Positions 1 to 11,100 of a stretch of 64,000 bases of DNA are shown here, one piece after another (position 1 is the first letter of the stretch; each line of letters opens with the position of its first letter). A program made the translations under genes and the position numbers. Below the pieces are notes generated by a model that worked only from the letters and a program-made list of their open reading frames with translations, made no database searches and was not told the origin of the DNA. The DNA is from Annona cherimola (lineage: Eukaryota; Streptophyta; Magnoliopsida; Magnoliales; Annonaceae). Where the stretch lies: the NCBI GenBank assembly GCA_030490835.1, contig CM059973.1:64050008-64114007 (forward strand). Direction: 5' to 3'.

Positions 1-84
1 CTTTAGTTTATTATTTTTATGGATAAGCTTTAGTTTATTTTAAAGTTTAAATATTACAAAAAAATCAAGAGAGAGTTGTGTATA

Positions 85-660
85 TGACTAGGGGTGTTAA
101 CGGATTGAGTTAAACGAGTTGAAGTCTAATCCTATTCCTAACCTATTTAGAATATCTCGACTCTAATCCGTTTATTAACTCATTTAAAAAATCTCAACTT
201 TAACTCATTTACAACCTATTTAATAAATGGGTCGACAGGTTGTCAACATGTTATATAACAAATGACCTGAAGGCTTAAATTTGATAGACGATGATCTCCT
301 TTTGGCGCAAAAAAAAAAAAATAGAAATAAGGCAATAACAAAAAACTAAAATTAGGACAGTAGTTGAAAAATAAAAATTATGTAGCAGAAGGAAGACTTA
401 GTGGGAAAAATAACCAAAGAGTATGTATATATATATAACTTTAATGGGTTAAACAAGTTAAATAGGTTGAACGGGCTAAAATAGTTAAACCGGTTAAACA
501 GATTACTAAATGGGTTGATGGATTATAAAATCTAAACCTTAATCCGTTTATCTAGTTAAATGTTTAAACGGGTCAATTAATCGTAACTCATTTATTCAAA
601 AATCCTAATTCAAACTTATTTATAATCGGGGTGTACAAGCAGATTGATCGGCTGACCATG
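85..660. repeat. Degenerate low-complexity repeat with ggttaaac/gtttaacc arms
   Basis: The stretch is dense in short variants of ggttaaa, cgggttaaa and their complements, with aatccgttta-type blocks on one side and gggttaaac-type blocks around 450-530. It resembles a decayed foldback transposon with a core at about 280-430. Related sequence occurs at about 29190-29550 and 31655-31860, where it flanks a solo LTR. No open reading frame is present and I could not fix exact ends. Confidence 0.35.
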
Positions 661-1516
661 ACCATTAATGCTTGGGAACACGAAAATGTCACTTCTAGAT
701 TTTGGAGAAAAAAGGACCAACTTTCCATGAACGAGTAGTAACGTGGAAATGGTGGTAAAGACTCATGATATTTGACGTTAAATTCACAATAGGCTCATGA
801 CGACACAAACTCCATCCTTAAAAACGGTGAAGATGGAAGACATGGATTATTCGAGCACAATATTTCAGTGCTCCTCCAAATGTAACGAAAACTTAACATT
901 TCGATGGCAGTAGAAAAGCAGGAAGAAGTTTCTAAATTTCCGTTGAGCATTGATAATTGGACGAGGTATTGTATAGATTTACTTCTTTAGTCTTTTAAGA
1001 GATTTAAAATTGATCATGCAATAAAAATGTCAATTTACTCTCCATCGATCATACTAATTTTCAAAACGATTGGATACATATATGGAACTCATCTGAAAAT
1101 GGTATAAGTTCAATGTAATACAAATAGTTTGATGTAAATAACAACTTTAAAATTATTTTTTCAATCTGTAAGTCATTTGCTATAAAATTTATGTATGGAT
1201 AAATAATTAAATAAAGTATCAATAATTTTAAGTACATATAAGGCCTATTTTGGGCTAAATCCACCGTTAATTGCGGTAGCAGTTACCTCTAGCTTTCATG
1301 GCTATAAATGAGATTTCACGGACAATTGGACGGTGGCTACAATGTCAAAAATCACTTTGATTGACAACTTATATTTTTCAAAATGTATTATTTTTTAAGA
1401 AAGGATATACAACTACTAAAATTAAAAAATAAAAATATAATATGAAACAGCTTTTTTATTACATTGTCATCAAGAGTGACAATGCTACCGCAAAGGGAAT
1501 GAACCTTGGACTGCTA
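661..1516. other. AT-rich intergenic DNA, no gene seen
   Basis: I see no coding or RNA gene here. Within it, ttgcggtagca at 1271-1281 is matched by its reverse complement at 1483-1493, which could be the terminal inverted repeats of a ~223-bp MITE. A related attgctaccgc string recurs near 15202. The target duplication is not clear, so the MITE reading is tentative. Confidence 0.5.
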
Positions 1517-1744
1517 TGTTGGAAATCATGTGATGCGGAAGCGTACCTGAATCCATATGTGTGTAGATTCCACCTGTAGACCGAGTAGAGTACGAGGTCT
1601 TTTCCCTCAACACTTCTCCCTATGATACTAGTGGTGGATGGGAACCACTTGTGATGTACACGTGTGAGAGAGGGACCTAGACTCCTCTATTTGTAGAGCC
1701 CTTCCCATCATGACTCAATTAGAAGTGTAGTTCCACCTGAACTC
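1517..1744 (-). repeat. 3' LTR of element 1, truncated
   Basis: It matches the outer ~228 bp of the right LTR and stops at ...cctgaactc. The inner ~95 bp of the LTR are missing, together with most of pol. The palindromic TATA segment of the other copy (ctatttatag) is mutated here to ctatttgtag. Confidence 0.85.
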
Positions 1745-2467
1745 TTTTTCGAGTTTTGGTTTGTTTTCATTTAATACAATCGATACATATGCTAAAATCA
1801 GTAAAATCTAGAGTAGGTAATACCCCGTCTTTTACTAATCTTAGCATCCTTTATTTCGATATGTGACCCAACCTTTTATGCCACAATATGGAGAAATTTT
1901 CATCAATCATACCATGTTTATTACCAGCACATACATTTAAGGTAGATGAACAATTAATAAATGAGCAATCTGCACTTATTTGGTATAAACCATTTAACAA
2001 TGTTCTAGTTCCAACTAAAATAGAATATTTAAATAAAGAAAACTTTGAGTTTGCAAAACTGAAAGAATAACCCATTACATCAAGTTTTGGCAAAGAAATT
2101 AAATTTCTAGAAATGGACGGAACATAGAAAACATCATGCAGTTCTAAAAAATGCCCTGTGTCAAGGCGAAGCCTGCAATTTCCTACTGCTTTAACTTTAA
2201 ACTTGGTCAGATTGCCCATTAAAATAGACGACTCATGCAGTTTTGGGTTGCGGGTTGAATGGAATGTCTGCAAAGAGTTTGAAGATGGATAGCAGCACCA
2301 GAGTCAATACACCACAAATTAGAGGATACATTTATGAAATTGGTTTCAAGGCAAACATGTACGTAATTGTTACCTTTCTTTTTGAACCAACTCTTCCGCT
2401 TGAGATAATCTTTCTTAAAATGTCCTTTCTTTTTACATAAATGACATTTCTCAGCGGACTTTTTCAA
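1745..2467 (-). pseudogene. Copia pol remnant: protease and GAG-pre-integrase region
   Basis: In two overlapping frames I see a zinc knuckle (CHLCKKKGHFKKDY, with the last Cys of CCHC replaced by Tyr), a retroviral-type aspartic protease signature (CIDSGA) and the GAG-pre-integrase region (DVFYVPSISRNLISL, then LWHKRLGHIS and a downstream CIDC). This is the HHCC zinc-binding start of integrase. The reading frame changes between 2219 and 2273, and an in-frame stop lies just before 1780. The remnant is cut at 1745, where it joins the LTR, so the DDE integrase core and everything after it are lost. Confidence 0.8.
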
Positions 2468-3175
2468 TCCATCCTCTAAACCTTTTTTTAATGAGAACTT
2501 ATTCTTCCATTTTCCTTTCTTTGACTTGTACTACTTAGAAGTCGATGTGAAATAGATAGTCATTGATCCATCCTGCTTTAATCTCTTTTCCTCTTGTACA
2601 CACATGGATATTAATTCATTTAAAGTTCATTTCTCCTTTTGTGTGTTATAGGAGATTTTGAATTGAGAAAACTGAGATGGAAGAGAGTTTAAGACAAATA
2701 TAACTAGGAAAGAGTTAGAGATTTTCATCCCTAGTTCATTAAGTTTCCCAGTTATATTTGACATTTCCATTATATGCTTTCGCACTCCACAAATGTCATC
2801 ATATTTCATTGAAGTCAATTTGTTAGTGAGCATTCCAGCTAATGCTTTATCTGACCCACTGAATTTTTTCTTAATTGAGTCTAGATAAGTTTTGGCACTT
2901 TCATTTTTAGGGTCAGAAATAGAGCCCCTGATATTCCTTTCGATTGTGCTCTTTATAATCATAAGAGACAACCTGTTGGAACGCTCCCATTTATCAAATT
3001 GAATCTTTTGATTATCAGTACTTTCAGGCGTTAAGTCATTAGGTTTTGCAACACGAAGGGCTAAATCCAGATTCAAACATCCTAAGGTGATAAGTAATTA
3101 CTCATGCCAATCAGAATAATTTGATCCATTCAGTGTCGGGATATTAGACAGATGAGATTGAGGAACAGGAGCCAT
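2468..3175 (-). pseudogene. Copia gag remnant (UBN2-type Gag polypeptide)
   Basis: The start ATG is at 3175-3173, followed by the usual short N-terminus with NGSNYSDWHE. A TAA at about 3098-3100 interrupts it. The longest open part (2627-3076) has the features of the UBN2 gag family of plant copia elements: an R/KWERSNRL segment, AKTYLDSIKKKF, LTSMKYDD and a late LNSLPSQFSQFK motif. Gag would form the nucleocapsid-like particle in the cytoplasm. The C-terminal part (2468-2626) is also broken by stops. No function can be expected. Confidence 0.8.
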
Positions 3176-5627
3176 AGCTGTAACAAAAATGATTAAGCTC
3201 ACGTCACCATTTATGATTCAGATATTCTATTATGTAACAATTCCATTATTAATAATTAATCATAGCTAAAAAAATTTTAAAATTAATCACACAAGCAATA
3301 ATGAATGATTATATTCAATAATGCTATGATAAACAATAATATTCAATAATTAATTATGAATACACAAAGTCGAGAAATCCCCACCTTCGGGTAGAAAATT
3401 TTCCACGTTTATGCAGTTCTAGTTAATTATTGATTAAATATTAAATTATAGCTACCTTTGGGTAGAACTATAACATAATATTCTTTAATAATGCAATTTC
3501 TATGATGAGAAGAAAAATCATATTATTCTCTCTTTGTTTAATAAATTTGATTAACTAAACATCTTAGACCCTTCAGGGCAACAAAGACATAAAGATGAAC
3601 AATATTTATTTAAACATAAATTGCATAATGAAAATTAATTGCAATTTCCATTATGAGAAAAAATAAACAATAATATTCTCTCCATTTAATTAATAATTTT
3701 GAAAATGTATTTTAGACCTTTTGGGGCAACTAAAATACACAATCAAAATTATTAATATAAATTATAGAGTATAATATATATATATATATATGAATAATTC
3801 AATAATAATGATTATTAAATTCATTATGTACGATTAAATTCCATATTATTTCTTTTGGTCAGTCAGGTAAGTGAGGTGAGGCGTGAGAGGCTCCCCCTGC
3901 ATAGCAGAGACCTAATTAAATAACCACGTGATCCTCTTCAATACCTCTTGCCTAGACACCAACCTCCAGTCATACCATGGAATATAATCTCACTATAAAA
4001 TTTAATAATCATAACTTATATAATGATTCATATATATTGCATGCTTAAAATTAAATAGAAAGCAATAAATCATAAATAAATTGCTAATTAGACATTTATA
4101 AACTAATCACATAAATTGCACTATTGATGGACGCTACTTGTGTACAGAGATTTTATGTACTGCCGGACCACAAAATGGCCGCATGTGCGTAAATTAACTA
4201 TGCACCGCCAGAGCATCGTGGGAATTCCTCTCCTTCTCAAACTTGAATTCAGAGAGTCCAAAATAGAAACGTAAAAGAAAACCCGTCCATGGCAACAATC
4301 CAGCAATTGAAATTTAAAGCATGCCTCGAAATATAATTAAAATCATAGTATCCTAAATCCATGATTTTCAGCATAATTAAATTAGAATGTTTAATATAGA
4401 AAAAAATGGATTCCAGTAAAAACAGATAAACTGAGCCCTTAAATATATATATTTATAATATTAATAGACCATAATCAAATTCCATCTCTATTATGCGTTT
4501 TATCAGTTTGATTTAATAACGTATATTGAATGCAAAAAAAATGTATATTTTCTGCTGTTCCCTTTTTATTTATTTATTTATTTATATCCATGCCGTGAAC
4601 AGCAACAGACCAAACTTAAAGATAAATAAATAAATAAATCCCATGATGGATTTGTCGTGAATGCATATGTGCATTAATGGAAACCCATCTGAAGGCAAAT
4701 GCGCATTGATGAAATCACATAGGAATTGACGGAAAAAAAAATTTCAAGGCAACATGAATTAATATATGACCGTACATTAATTCTTAAACATAATTCCAGG
4801 TTTGGCCGTTGAAAAAACAAGCAAATATGTTCCATCAATAGCCCAAGCAATTTTAAACGTAATTAATTGGTGGAAAAAATTCCCAGGTAACACGGATTAA
4901 TAGAAGACAATATTCTAACATCAGAAAGAATTCCAATAATAATAATAAAAAAATTCCAATAAACATGACCTTTCCAGATCTGGCCGTAAACATGGATTGC
5001 AATAAACATGAATTCTATATATATATATATCATATATATATATATATATATTCTAAATTTTGGCCGTAATTTTTTTTTTTTAATATCATGAAATCTAAAA
5101 AAAAAATTCAATCCGTAACATGAAATCATTGCAAGCGTTCAGTACCACATGATTTAGTTATTTTACCGATCATGCCTATTTTGCCGCTCATGCTTAAAAT
5201 AAAACAAAAAAAAATCTATGGCATGTGCATGTCTTCCAGCGGCGTAAAAAGAAAGAAAAAAAAAAATGGCTGCGGCATGAAAAGATCCGTCATGGTCTGA
5301 ATCCATGTATACATCTGCCATGTATTAATTATGATGGGACCAAATATGCATGTATACATGGAAAAGAAAAATATGCACATGGAGAAGAATGCAAGTATAC
5401 AGCAACGTTTCATGAGCATGTCGTTATATATTACATATAACTTATCAAATAATATTATATGATAAATCCATGTATGCATATCCTGAATCCATCGTAAAAG
5501 ATTATGGCATGATTTTAATAATAATAAAATAATCAAGTAATTAATATGTAACAACATAAATAATTTCATGGATAAATTTTCATACAAATTATGGGTGGAA
5601 TCTATAATACCCAAAATCAAAACGTGT
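3176..5627 (-). other. Unusually long non-coding leader of element 1
   Basis: About 2.45 kb separate the primer-binding site from gag, with no coherent ORF on either strand. It is AT-rich and has recurring short blocks: cttygggtagaa at about 3385 and 3455, and ggggcaac/agggcaac at about 3575 and 3725. AT microsatellites lie at about 3775-3792 and 5018-5052. It may be leader sequence native to the family or may hold a decayed insertion; I found no flanking duplication to prove the latter. Confidence 0.6.
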
Positions 5628-5639
5628 GCTCTGATACCA
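5628..5639 (-). promoter_or_regulatory. Primer-binding site, tRNA-iMet type (element 1)
   Basis: On the minus strand this reads TGGTATCAGAGC, complementary to the 3' end of plant initiator tRNA-Met, two bases inside the 5' LTR. It fixes the element's orientation. Confidence 0.9.
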
Positions 5640-5641
5640 CA

Positions 5642-5963
5642 TGTTAGAAATCATGTGATGCGGAAGCGTACCTGAATCCATGTTTGTGTAGATTCCACCT
5701 GTAGACCGAATAGAGTACGAGGTTTTCTCCCTCAACACTTTTCCCTATGATACTAGCGGTAGATGGGAACCACTTGTGATGTACACGTGTGTGAAAGGGA
5801 CCTAGACTCCTCTATTTATAGAGCCCTTCCCATCATGACTCAATTAGAAGTGTAGTTCTACCTGAACTCGGATTGCGTACGCATTTCAGATATGACTGGG
5901 CTATCTTTAAATCCAAAGACTTATAATTTAATTAGGACACCTTATAGGAGTACAATTCTAACA
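5642..5963 (-). repeat. 5' LTR of element 1
   Basis: A complete 322-bp LTR with tgttaga...tctaaca termini. On the minus strand TATAAATA at 5820-5813 is the likely promoter TATA box. Confidence 0.9.
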
Positions 5964-5968
5964 CGCTA

Positions 5969-6425
5969 AGGTGGGCATCCACTTACTCAAAATGACCCGT
6001 CCATATATATGTGTGTCCAACCCACCTGTTTAGAAATGGACAACGTTCAGTCATCTCCAATTCTCCATCTCCGTGAGCGTGAGGAACACAACCCACCTGT
6101 TTAGAAATGGGCAACGTTCAGTCATCTCCAATTCTCCATCTCCATGAGCATGAAGTTCCTCATGCCAAAAGGTAAATGGGTGCACATGTACTTAGTTCAT
6201 GTTAAATATATGAAAAATTACAAATATACACATAATTTTGACTTTAATTTTTGAAAATATGTTTTTTAGACCATCTAACTTTGTGCATTTACATTTTAAA
6301 CTTTAAAATATACATATTAGCATTTTAACCTTTTAAAGTTTCGTTCTTTGCATTTTAAACTCTCATCCTTTATGATGTTAAAAAAGTATTATCAGCTCAT
6401 GTGTAATATCAAAAATACTCATACA

Positions 6426-6466
<41 letters not shown>

Positions 6467-6720
6467 AAATCTAAAACTGAAGCAACCCAATCAATCTCTC
6501 TTGCATGATAGAAAAAGTCCGCAAGTTCCCAAATTCATTATCTTTGATGATGGTTGATGAATTTCTGAGGATGGGTAAGCGCTTTGTTAGCGCAACAGAG
6601 CAAGAGTTTAAAATACGAAAAATGAAACATTAAATGATTTTAAATGGTAATATGCAAACTTTAGGGTTTAAAATGAAAATATAGATAGTTAAAAGGTATG
6701 TTGAAATCAAATTTAGCAAT
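5969..6720. repeat. Foldback repeat, copy A (gcattttaaac / gtttaaaatgc arms)
   Basis: It starts with aaggtgggcatccact and has arms rich in gcattttaaa on the left (about 6290-6360) and gtttaaaatg on the right (about 6655-6680). A second copy with the same start and arms is at 63036-63545. Copy A contains a direct 71-bp duplication (about 6019-6160, cccacctgtttagaaatgg repeated) and a (TA)n microsatellite at about 6427-6460. Non-coding. Confidence 0.6.
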
Positions 6721-6744
6721 CTAATCCACACAGCAATTTTGCTA

Positions 6745-7115
6745 AGGGTTTTAATCTTATGCACCCAAGTATACTTAGAGTGCACCTAAGTTCAAGTACT
6801 TGTTCTTTTAAAAATTTTAAATGTTTTTATACAATTGTTAATTTAACTATGTTTACCATATATATATATATCAATTTTTACCATTTTTAAAGATTTTTAG
6901 ATATTTTTATTTTTAAAAAATCAGTGGCATTTTAGTAATTTTAAATTATTAAAAATATCACTAATCTTTAAAAATAAAAATATATCTAAAAATCTTCAAA
7001 AAAGGTAAAAACTGATATATATGTTAAATACATTTAGACTAACAATTTTATGAAATATTTTAAAAAATAAAAACATGAATTAAATGCAACTAGGTACACT
7101 TAGGCAAGACCCTTT
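6745..7115. repeat. Foldback MITE, family M, copy 1
   Basis: It is palindromic: the left arm (gcaccca...gtgcacc, then ttgttaatttaac...atcaatttttacc...tcagtggcattttagtaatttt) is mirrored by the right arm (aaaatatcactaat...ggtaaaaactgata...tagactaacaatttt). The same family occurs at 9735-10094, 18766-18873 plus 27066-27276, about 29001-29186 (half) and 36089-36487. No protein is encoded. Confidence 0.7.
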
Positions 7116-7639
7116 TGGGGTCAGTAGAAGTTTAATCTTTACATGCATGTACTTATGATGTCAACATTCACTTTAGTTGAATACTTTTATATAATGTAAA
7201 TTTACTTTCAAATTTTTCTCAAAATTTGAAAAGTTGATATATACTCTTAAATAATATTAAATATTCATATTATATGTTTTCAATCAAGTGAATGTCGGTA
7301 GCAAAAATATATGCACATTGAAGAATATTCTAAATGATTAAGATTTTTACAAATAAAAAGTAAGGGGTGGTTAACTAATTTTTCTAAAAATAAAATAAAA
7401 TAAAAGGGTGCCTCATTAAAAAATCATTCTATATATCTCAGGAAAATATGTAAATAGGAAAAAAAAGTTTACCCATAATTCATTAAAACGTGAAATATCC
7501 TTACATAAATAATCAATAGTAAAATCTGGTAGCTTCCCAACCATAAATAGTTGTTCACAATAAAATATAAGTAAATTAATATTTTGTGACATGCTTTTGG
7601 AAACACTTAACATTTTTATTAAAAAAGAACTATTTAGCG

Positions 7640-7885
7640 ATATAAATAATTGTTGTCACTAAAAAAAATAGCTTTTAGCGATGATAACATAATGTATATT
7701 GCAAAAAGTGACCTTTTAGTAATAATTTTTTTTTTATGAAAAGTTATATTTTTAGTGATAAATTCAAAAAAGCATTATAAAAGATTTTTTATGATAGATT
7801 TATAGTGATGTGGTCATAATGACATTGTAGTGTAAATTATTACAAAATTTTACATCGCTAAAAATCAGTTTTCTTGCATTGATAT
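7640..7885. repeat. Possible CACTA-type transposon remnant
   Basis: Short subterminal-like words (tagcgat, agtgat, atcgcta) recur in both orientations, and the right end reads atcgctaaaaatcagttttcttgcattga, close to the agttttcttgtagtg terminus common in plant CACTA elements. The left terminus is not identifiable, so this is tentative. Confidence 0.3.
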
Positions 7886-8102
7886 TGCTCATACAAAGAA
7901 ATAACCAAATTATATATAATCATTGCCTTACTTATTAAATGTTAAAAGTTAAACGCCAACAATTTCATTAGTTATTTAACCATCTTGGGACTACTTAATT
8001 TATTAATTTGATGAATTAATCCCTTCACTGATGAAAAAGACCTTACAAATTCTATGCTGCCTTGGAAGGAAAGCTTAACAGTAAGCCATAATTTAAAATT
8101 AA
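7886..8102. other. 3' flank of the receptor kinase gene
   Basis: AT-rich non-coding DNA directly downstream of the kinase stop codon; no clear polyadenylation signal can be singled out. Confidence 0.4.
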
Positions 8103-11100
8103 TTACACTAAAACTCTACCATCATCAAGATAAAGCAGGCCGCTGGTGGAACATCTCTGTGGAGTACCCTGAAGCAACATTTCTTTCACCTTCTGCATTC
8201 TCATTAGAGTCTCTCTCATGCTTGGGCGATGGACTGACGAATCGGCAGAACACCATATACCAATTCTGATCAAGGAAGACAAACATTCCTCTTTCCTGCT
8301 CAGCCAGTCTCCTCCCGCCTCATTCAAACGATTAGTCTTCTCTCGTCTACTTCTCATGCTGTTCTTCCTATGACGACTACTGCTATTGCTTCTCTCCTGA
8401 TATAATGCATTGATGTCGTCTTCTTCCAGCAGGATTGGATCCACAATTTCGTCCAACCGATCTGCTACCGCTGCAGTTGCAAATTTGTTCAAGTTCAGCC
8501 CATCCTTGAACAAGCTGTCCGTCGGTTTCTTGCCTGTGAATGTCTCTAGTAATAATACTCCATAGCTGTAAACATCTGCTGCCGTGGATGGTTTGCTCCA
8601 TAAACCGCACTCTTCTCATCAAGAAATTAAAACATACATATGAGAAAGCCTTTTTGAAATTTGAATGTTTCTTAGGCTTGCATTCATTGTAAAACCCTAA
8701 AAAGTTTATGCTCTGCTCCTGCAGTGAAAGCGGTTATTCAATAGTCTCCCGAGAAAAGAGAAACGTTGAATTCGGAACGACCCCTTTTATGGCTCCGGGG
8801 TGGGGAACGACCCCTTTTATGGGGTAATGCCAAAGTGTAAGGCGAACGACCCTCTTTATGGGGTAATGCCAAAGCGTAAGGTGAACGACATCAGCATAAA
8901 ATGAGTCTTTCGGCGATATACACAGTTATTAACGCCAACACAACCTCTTGCTTTCCAATATCTAACATTTTTTTTTTTTGCCCATTTTCAGTACCACTTG
9001 TCTCCATCTTAGTTTACTTTCTCATTACGCAATGTCCAATAACCTCTAATATTATCATCTATTCATACGATCTCATTCATCCCTCATGTAGTTTCTAACA
9101 CCTCCAATGGCTCGTATAAATTTTTTCTTTTTTTTTTTTTTAAAAAAAACACCTCCAATGGCATGTTCGGCCCCGGTTATTTTCCATGAGAAGTCTGGAC
9201 TTTGGCTTGTTGATAACGTCTGTAGTTATCTATTAAATTTGAACGATTTAATTAGAAAGTCTTAATAAACACGAAATTCCCGAGCTAGAAATCAGAGTTT
9301 CTAAGATAACGCGCACAACACTATATTCTTACTGCCGAGCCAAACAATGCCTAAAGCAATTACAAGGGAATGCATCCGGATATATCCTCATTGCATCCAT
9401 GGTCAAGGGGTAAAGATTAACTTCCATCCTTTTTTAGGGTTATTTACATCCTTGCTGACCTAAAAATAAGATATTTGCATATACGTCAAAATTTTTGTTT
9501 TTTGGCATTTATGTATGCAGGCAATATTAACAATTTTTCGCATGCATTAAAAACAACGGTTCACCATATGATGCTGTTAAATACTCTCTTGGAGAATTTA
9601 CTCTTGGTGGCGACCATCTTCTTTATAATTGTGTAATATATAACAATATAAATATATTAAAATAAAATTGTAGATGGCATCTAATACATAATAGTATACT
9701 ATGTACGGGAAATGATTTAATGTTACATGTACCAGATTCCAATTCTGTGCACCCGGGTGCACTGAAGCCATTTTAACCCTTTTTTAATTTTATTTTTGAA
9801 TTTTTTTATACAAGTGTTAATCTAAGTGTATTTAACATGTGTATCAATTTTTACCATTTTTAGAGTATTTTAGATATTTATTTTTTATTTTTGAAAATCA
9901 GTGGCATTTTAGTAATTTTAAATTACCTAAAATGCCACTAATTTTCAAAAATAAAAACGAATATCTAAAATACTCCAAAAATCGTAAAAAATGATACATA
10001 TGTTAAATACACTTAGACTAACACTTGTATAAAATAATTTTTTAAAAAATTAAAAAAATGGATTAATGCACCTGAGTGCACAGGATCGGGATCCACATGT
10101 ACCACCATAGTTAGAGTAGAAATTGACTGCAAAAGTTCTAATTAATGCTTAAATCAGAATCTAATCCATTAATTACGTTTAGAGTTACTTGATTAATTAT
10201 AAAGCTAAGTTTCATCCCAATGAATTATGTACACAACCCCCATCCTATAAAGATGTATAATCAATGTAATAAAATTATTTGATATTTTATTACAGAAAAT
10301 TATTTGATTTTAAATCAAACTCAAAGTTGTTAATTTAATATCTGAATTGTCTAAAACATTAGTACAATGTGAATGAATGATTTGCTTAACATTATAATAC
10401 ATCTATGAATTTTACGCATTTTTATACATCTTAAAGTATGGCCCACCTAAGTCTCGGACTTAAATAGTTTTCGGTACCAGGGTAAGAAAATATATAAATC
10501 CAAACAGTTTTTCTTTGATATGAAAATTCCAAACAGTTGATTTATTTACAAGATCTTTTTTTTTTTTACCAATTTTTACCAAAAGTTAAGGCCATGTACC
10601 AATGGATATTTAAAATACAATAGCAAACTACAAAAAATGTTCAAACTATCAACAAATATTTATTTTTAGAAATAATCCATACGTTAAATGAGTAATTTTG
10701 GTGCCTTTTTGGGTTTTATAAATTTCCATCATAAATATTATTGAAATTTATTTTTCTTAAATTATAACTGAAATTTAAAATAAGATATATTTAAAATATT
10801 AAAGAAAGTATTTTTAAATATTCCCAAATTAATACATTAATTTGATTTCTATATAACATAGTTTTCATTTTAATATATTTTTCTATTATATATTGAAAAA
10901 ATGATGGAGAGGAGAGCATAGTTATTGAACAGCGGCCAAATGAAGAATAATAAAATTGACATGGATAATATTATAAAAAATATCAGCATAAATGAAAATA
11001 AAAAACCGATTTGTATGCATGTAAATATCTTACTTTTGTTGTATCAAAAAGAAAAATCTTACTTTTGAGTTCGCATGGATCTAAATTACCTTTTTCTTCT

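Larger units (their letters stand above)
1517..5963 (-). mobile_element. Ty1/copia LTR retrotransposon, internally deleted (element 1)
   Basis: The two ends carry the same ~320-bp LTR (tgttagaaatcatgtgatg... to ...caattctaaca). The outer flanks tgcta (1512-1516) and cgcta (5964-5968) are a target duplication with one mismatch. Order on the minus strand: 5' LTR, tRNA-Met primer site, a ~2.4-kb leader, gag, protease, the start of the integrase zinc-binding region, then directly the 3' LTR. Integrase core, reverse transcriptase and RNase H are gone, so the element cannot move by itself. I counted about 13 differences over the 228 bp that the two LTRs share, so it is an old insertion compared with elements 3 and 4. 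Confidence 0.9.

Noticed and set aside
8383..8622. Separate 79-aa gene on the minus strand
   Set aside because: It overlaps kinase exon 2 in another frame; the true frame there gives kinase subdomains VIII-XI.
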